This document shows positions 61,361 to 64,000 of a DNA stretch of 64,000 bases, piece by piece. The stretch's first letter is position 1, and every line of letters begins with the position of its first letter. Below the pieces are notes generated by a model. That model was not told the DNA's origin and did not search any database. It worked only from the letters and a program-made list of their open reading frames with translations. A program made the position numbers and the translations under genes. Source of the DNA: CAWELS01 sp964468205 (GTDB lineage: Bacteria > Acidobacteriota > Terriglobia > Bryobacterales > Bryobacteraceae); NCBI GenBank assembly GCA_964468205.1, contig CAYXVG010000014.1, positions 57,732 through 121,731 of the forward strand. The letters run 5' to 3'.

Positions 61361-63232
61361 ATGGAGACAGTCGAACACCCAACCCGGGCGAAGGAATTTC
61401 GTGAACGCCTCGAGCGCCGTTCCATGGTCGCCGACGGCGCAATGGGCACGGTCCTTTACTCAAAGGGTGTCTTCATCAATCGCTGCTATGACGAGCTGAA
61501 CCTGGCACAACCAGCCCTGGTCAAAGGCGTACATCAGGACTACGTCAAGGCCGGAGCTGAAATCCTCGAAACCAATACCTACGGAGCAAACCGTATCCGG
61601 CTGTCCGGCTTCGGCTTGGCCGAGAAGACCATCGCCATCAATGAGGCCGGCGTCCGATTGGCGCGCGAGGCGGCTGGAGAACGCTCCTTCGTCGCCGGGG
61701 CTATGGGCCCGCTCGGCTCCCGGCTGGAACCCATCGGCCCCATCGCAACCACGCAAGCTCGGGATGTCTTCCGCGAACAGGCGGCGGCCCTCGTCGCAGC
61801 CGGTGTCGATCTCCTGATTCTAGAGACGTTTCCGGACATCGGCGAACTGCGGGAAGCCGTGCTGGCCGCGCGGGAAGCCGCCGGGCCGGAAATGGTGATC
61901 ATTGCCGAAGTTACTATCGACGACTACGGCAATCTCCCAACCGGCATGGATACCGAATCCTTCACCCGCGCCCTGGAGGAGTTGCCCGCCGATGTAATCG
62001 GCTGCAACTGTTCGGTGGGCCCGAAGGTAATGCTCGAGACCATCGAGAAGATGGCCAAGATTACCTCCAAACCTCTCTGCGCCATGCCAAATGCCGGTCT
62101 CCCGGTCCGCGTGGAGGGCAGAAACATGTATCTCTCCTCGCCCGAGTACATGACACAGTACGCCCGCAGGATGTTGTGGGCCGGGGTGAAGATCGTAGGG
62201 GGTTGTTGTGGTACCACGCCGGAACACATTAAGGAGATCGTCGCCGAGGCCCGTTCTCTGCAACCAGCGCTCGAAACGGTTCAGGTAGATACTCAAATTG
62301 AAGAAGTTAAAGCAAAGACCCTGCAGAAGATACCGGTCTCGGAAAAATCGAAGCTCGGCGCTAAGATCGCTGCTGGGAAGTTCGTCACCTTTGTTGAGAT
62401 CCTCCCCCCGCGCGGCGTAGACGCGTCGAAGGAAATCGCCGGAGCCAAGCTCTGCGCGGAACACGGCATCGACTGTATCAATGTGCCGGACGGCCCCCGG
62501 GCGAGCGCCCGGATGAGCGCCCAGGTCACCTGTAAGTTGATCGAGGATGAGGCCGGAATCGAGTCCGTCCTGCACTTCTGCTGCCGGGACCGGAATATCC
62601 TTGGAATCCAGTCCGAGTTGCTCGGCGCGCACGGCTTGGGGATCCGCAATTTGATCTGTATCACGGGCGACCCCCCGCGAATGGGGACCTACCCCGACGC
62701 CACCGCCGTCTTCGATGTTGACGCCATTGGACTCGTCAACATCGTCAATTACCTCAACCAGGGCCTCGACATCGGCGGCAACCCGTTCGGATCGCAAACC
62801 TCGCTGCTGATCGGCGTCGGCGCCAATCCAGGCGCGCTCAACATGGACGAGGAGATACGGCGTTTTGAATTGAAAGTGGAGGGCGGAGCGGAGTACGTCG
62901 TGACTCAACCCGTCTTCGACCTCTCCCTGATGGAGCAGTTTCTCCGGCGGATTGAAGGCTTCCGGATTCCCGTTATCGCCGGCATTTGGCCCTTGACAAG
63001 CTTCCGGAACGCAGAGTTTATGGTGAACGAGTTGCGTGTCCCGGTCCCGGAGGATCTCCTCGAACGCATGCGCCGCGCCGACAAAGGTGAGCAAGCCCGC
63101 GCCGAGGGAGTCACAATCGCACAAGACATGGTCCGGCAGGTTCGCTCGCTCGTTCAGGGCGTGCAACTCAGCGCACCTTTCGGCAGATACGAAATGGCCA
63201 TTCAAGTGGCTGACGCCATCGGACCTCGGTAG
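61361..63232 (+). CDS. Bifunctional homocysteine S-methyltransferase / methylenetetrahydrofolate reductase
   Basis: ATG 61361 gives 623 residues. Residues 1 to about 300 are a homocysteine methyltransferase with zinc ligands C in IGCNCSVGP and CC in GGCCGTTPEH. A linker (about 300-340) is followed by a MetF-type barrel (KFVTFVEILPPRGVD, ITGDPPRMGTYPDATAVFDVD, VVTQPVFDLSLMEQFL, GIWPLTSFRN). This fused form is found in several bacterial phyla and makes methionine from homocysteine with methyl groups from 5-methyl-THF. It follows mutM and precedes the Sua5 gene. Confidence 0.88.
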   Translation: METVEHPTRAKEFRERLERRSMVADGAMGTVLYSKGVFINRCYDELNLAQPALVKGVHQDYVKAGAEILETNTYGANRIRLSGFGLAEKTIAINEAGVRLAREAAGERSFVAGAMGPLGSRLEPIGPIATTQARDVFREQAAALVAAGVDLLILETFPDIGELREAVLAAREAAGPEMVIIAEVTIDDYGNLPTGMDTESFTRALEELPADVIGCNCSVGPKVMLETIEKMAKITSKPLCAMPNAGLPVRVEGRNMYLSSPEYMTQYARRMLWAGVKIVGGCCGTTPEHIKEIVAEARSLQPALETVQVDTQIEEVKAKTLQKIPVSEKSKLGAKIAAGKFVTFVEILPPRGVDASKEIAGAKLCAEHGIDCINVPDGPRASARMSAQVTCKLIEDEAGIESVLHFCCRDRNILGIQSELLGAHGLGIRNLICITGDPPRMGTYPDATAVFDVDAIGLVNIVNYLNQGLDIGGNPFGSQTSLLIGVGANPGALNMDEEIRRFELKVEGGAEYVVTQPVFDLSLMEQFLRRIEGFRIPVIAGIWPLTSFRNAEFMVNELRVPVPEDLLERMRRADKGEQARAEGVTIAQDMVRQVRSLVQGVQLSAPFGRYEMAIQVADAIGPR

Positions 63233-63256
63233 AATAGCTCAATTGCAGCCATCGTA

Positions 63257-63892
63257 GTGACAGACTTAATCGAAATTGACGCAGAGCAGCCCTCCGAAGA
63301 GCATATCGCCCGGGCGGCCGCCACTATCCGGCGCGGAAGCGTCGTGGCCCTCCCGACCGATGCCCTCTACGCACTCGTCGCCGACCCGCTCAATCTCAAC
63401 GCGGTCGCCCGGGTCTTTCGGGCCAAGGGCAGGGAGCAGCAGCGTTCCCTTCCTCTGCTGGTGGCTGATCTTCTCATGGCGGAAGATCTGGCGGCGGAGC
63501 TATCGTCCCGGTTCTATTTCCTCGCCCGCCACTTCTGGCCGGGACCCCTCACGCTAATCGTCCCCGCCTCGGCCCGCGTGCCGCTGAAGGTGACAGGCAA
63601 TACCGGCCGCCTGGCAATGCGCCAATCAAAATCGAAGCTGGTAAACCTGTTGATCGAGAAACTTGGGCGGCCCCTGATCTGCACCAGCGCCAACATCTCC
63701 GGCCAGCCGACCTGCCGCAGCGGTATCGAGGTCTTCGGCAGCATGGACGGCCGCGTGGACCTCGTGCTGGACGGCGGTCTTTCCGTTGGCGCCGGCGCAA
63801 CCACCGTCGATGTGACGGAACCGTGGTGGCGAGTTATCAAGCAAGGGTCGGTTTCCGAGCGGGAGATAGCCGACGTGCTAAAAGGTCACTAG
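63257..63892 (+). CDS. Sua5/YciO/YrdC-family L-threonylcarbamoyladenylate synthase
   Basis: 211 residues from GTG 63257. YrdC fold motifs: RRGSVVALPTDALYALVADP, RAKGREQQRSLPLLVAD, HFWPGPLTLIVPAS, RPLICTSANISGQPT and STVD-like ATTVDVTEP. It catalyses formation of threonylcarbamoyl-AMP for tRNA t6A at A37. The shorter size (no Sua5 C-terminal domain) makes YrdC or YciO both possible. Convergent with a partial gene at the window end. Confidence 0.82.
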   Translation: MTDLIEIDAEQPSEEHIARAAATIRRGSVVALPTDALYALVADPLNLNAVARVFRAKGREQQRSLPLLVADLLMAEDLAAELSSRFYFLARHFWPGPLTLIVPASARVPLKVTGNTGRLAMRQSKSKLVNLLIEKLGRPLICTSANISGQPTCRSGIEVFGSMDGRVDLVLDGGLSVGAGATTVDVTEPWWRVIKQGSVSEREIADVLKGH

Positions 63893-64000
63893 TATAGCCG
63901 GCGGATCGCTCCGGCAACCAGCAGGTCATTGCCCGGCGGCTGGTCCACAGACACCGCCAATGCGATCATTCCAGGGGGGCGGCTCGCAACCGCAACGGTA
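63889..64000 (-). CDS. Partial C-terminal coding fragment, unknown
   Basis: Read from the right edge on the minus strand, 36 codons end with TVAVASRPPGMIAL...LLVAGAIRRLY and a TAG at 63891-63889, overlapping the Sua5 stop by 4 nt. An uninterrupted frame of this size is weak proof of coding, but the tail-to-tail fit with its neighbour and residue composition favour a real gene. No function can be assigned. Confidence 0.35.
   Translation of the reverse strand, partial: TVAVASRPPGMIALAVSVDQPPGNDLLVAGAIRRLY

Overview
The window looks like a chromosomal piece of an Acidobacteriota bacterium, most likely of the Solibacter/Bryobacterales type. This is inferred from gene content: an Oar-like TonB receptor with an N-terminal carboxypeptidase-regulatory domain, a Tat-exported Gfo/Idh/MocA enzyme, a hydrazine-synthase-alpha-like protein fused to a SUMF1 domain, an ImuA-ImuB-DnaE2 cassette and a selenocysteine peroxiredoxin. 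The DNA is GC-rich throughout, genes are tightly packed with many ATGA/GTGA overlaps, and no rRNA, tRNA, CRISPR array, integrase or transposase was found.

Layout. 1-2.4 kb (minus): an outer-membrane barrel protein and a secreted glycoside hydrolase. 2.5-9.3 kb (plus): two tandem PepSY-type membrane proteins, then an operon with a P1B metal ATPase fused in one polypeptide to an HflK-like SPFH domain, followed by HflC-like, HflK-like and NTF2-like genes. A 77-bp palindrome sits in frame inside the ATPase. 9.4-16.9 kb: TonB receptor, lactate permease, KdgD-like aldolase, Gfo/Idh oxidoreductase. 17.1-24.7 kb: SIMPL protein; Rieske-SUMF1 pair; divergent HzsA/SUMF1 multidomain cytochrome with a beta-propeller dihaem cytochrome; a C_GCAxxG_C_C redox protein. 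24.9-29.3 kb (minus): Wzt-like ABC ATPase, POT transporter, M24 peptidase and a peroxiredoxin whose peroxidatic residue is encoded by in-frame TGA followed by a bacterial SECIS-like hairpin.

29.3-46.2 kb (minus) is a 16.9-kb siphovirus-like structural cassette: terminase, portal, scaffold, P22-like coat, connectors, tail tube, tail chaperone with an A AAA AAC frameshift site, a very short tape measure, and large tail-tip proteins. It has no integrase, repressor, replication or lysis genes in the window, so a gene-transfer-agent-like or domesticated particle is a real possibility beside a remnant prophage.

46.5-64 kb holds host genes: NDH-2; a ceramidase-like/sulfatase pair; a 582-bp non-coding region with repeats and a candidate SOS operator ahead of imuA-imuB-dnaE2; a nucleoside hydrolase; mnmA with a cysteine desulfurase (tRNA 2-thiouridine); and a divergent run of SAM hydroxide adenosyltransferase, mutM, a homocysteine methyltransferase/methylene-THF reductase fusion and a Sua5/YrdC protein. 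Themes that recur are metal and membrane quality control, periplasmic redox proteins, and mutagenic DNA repair.
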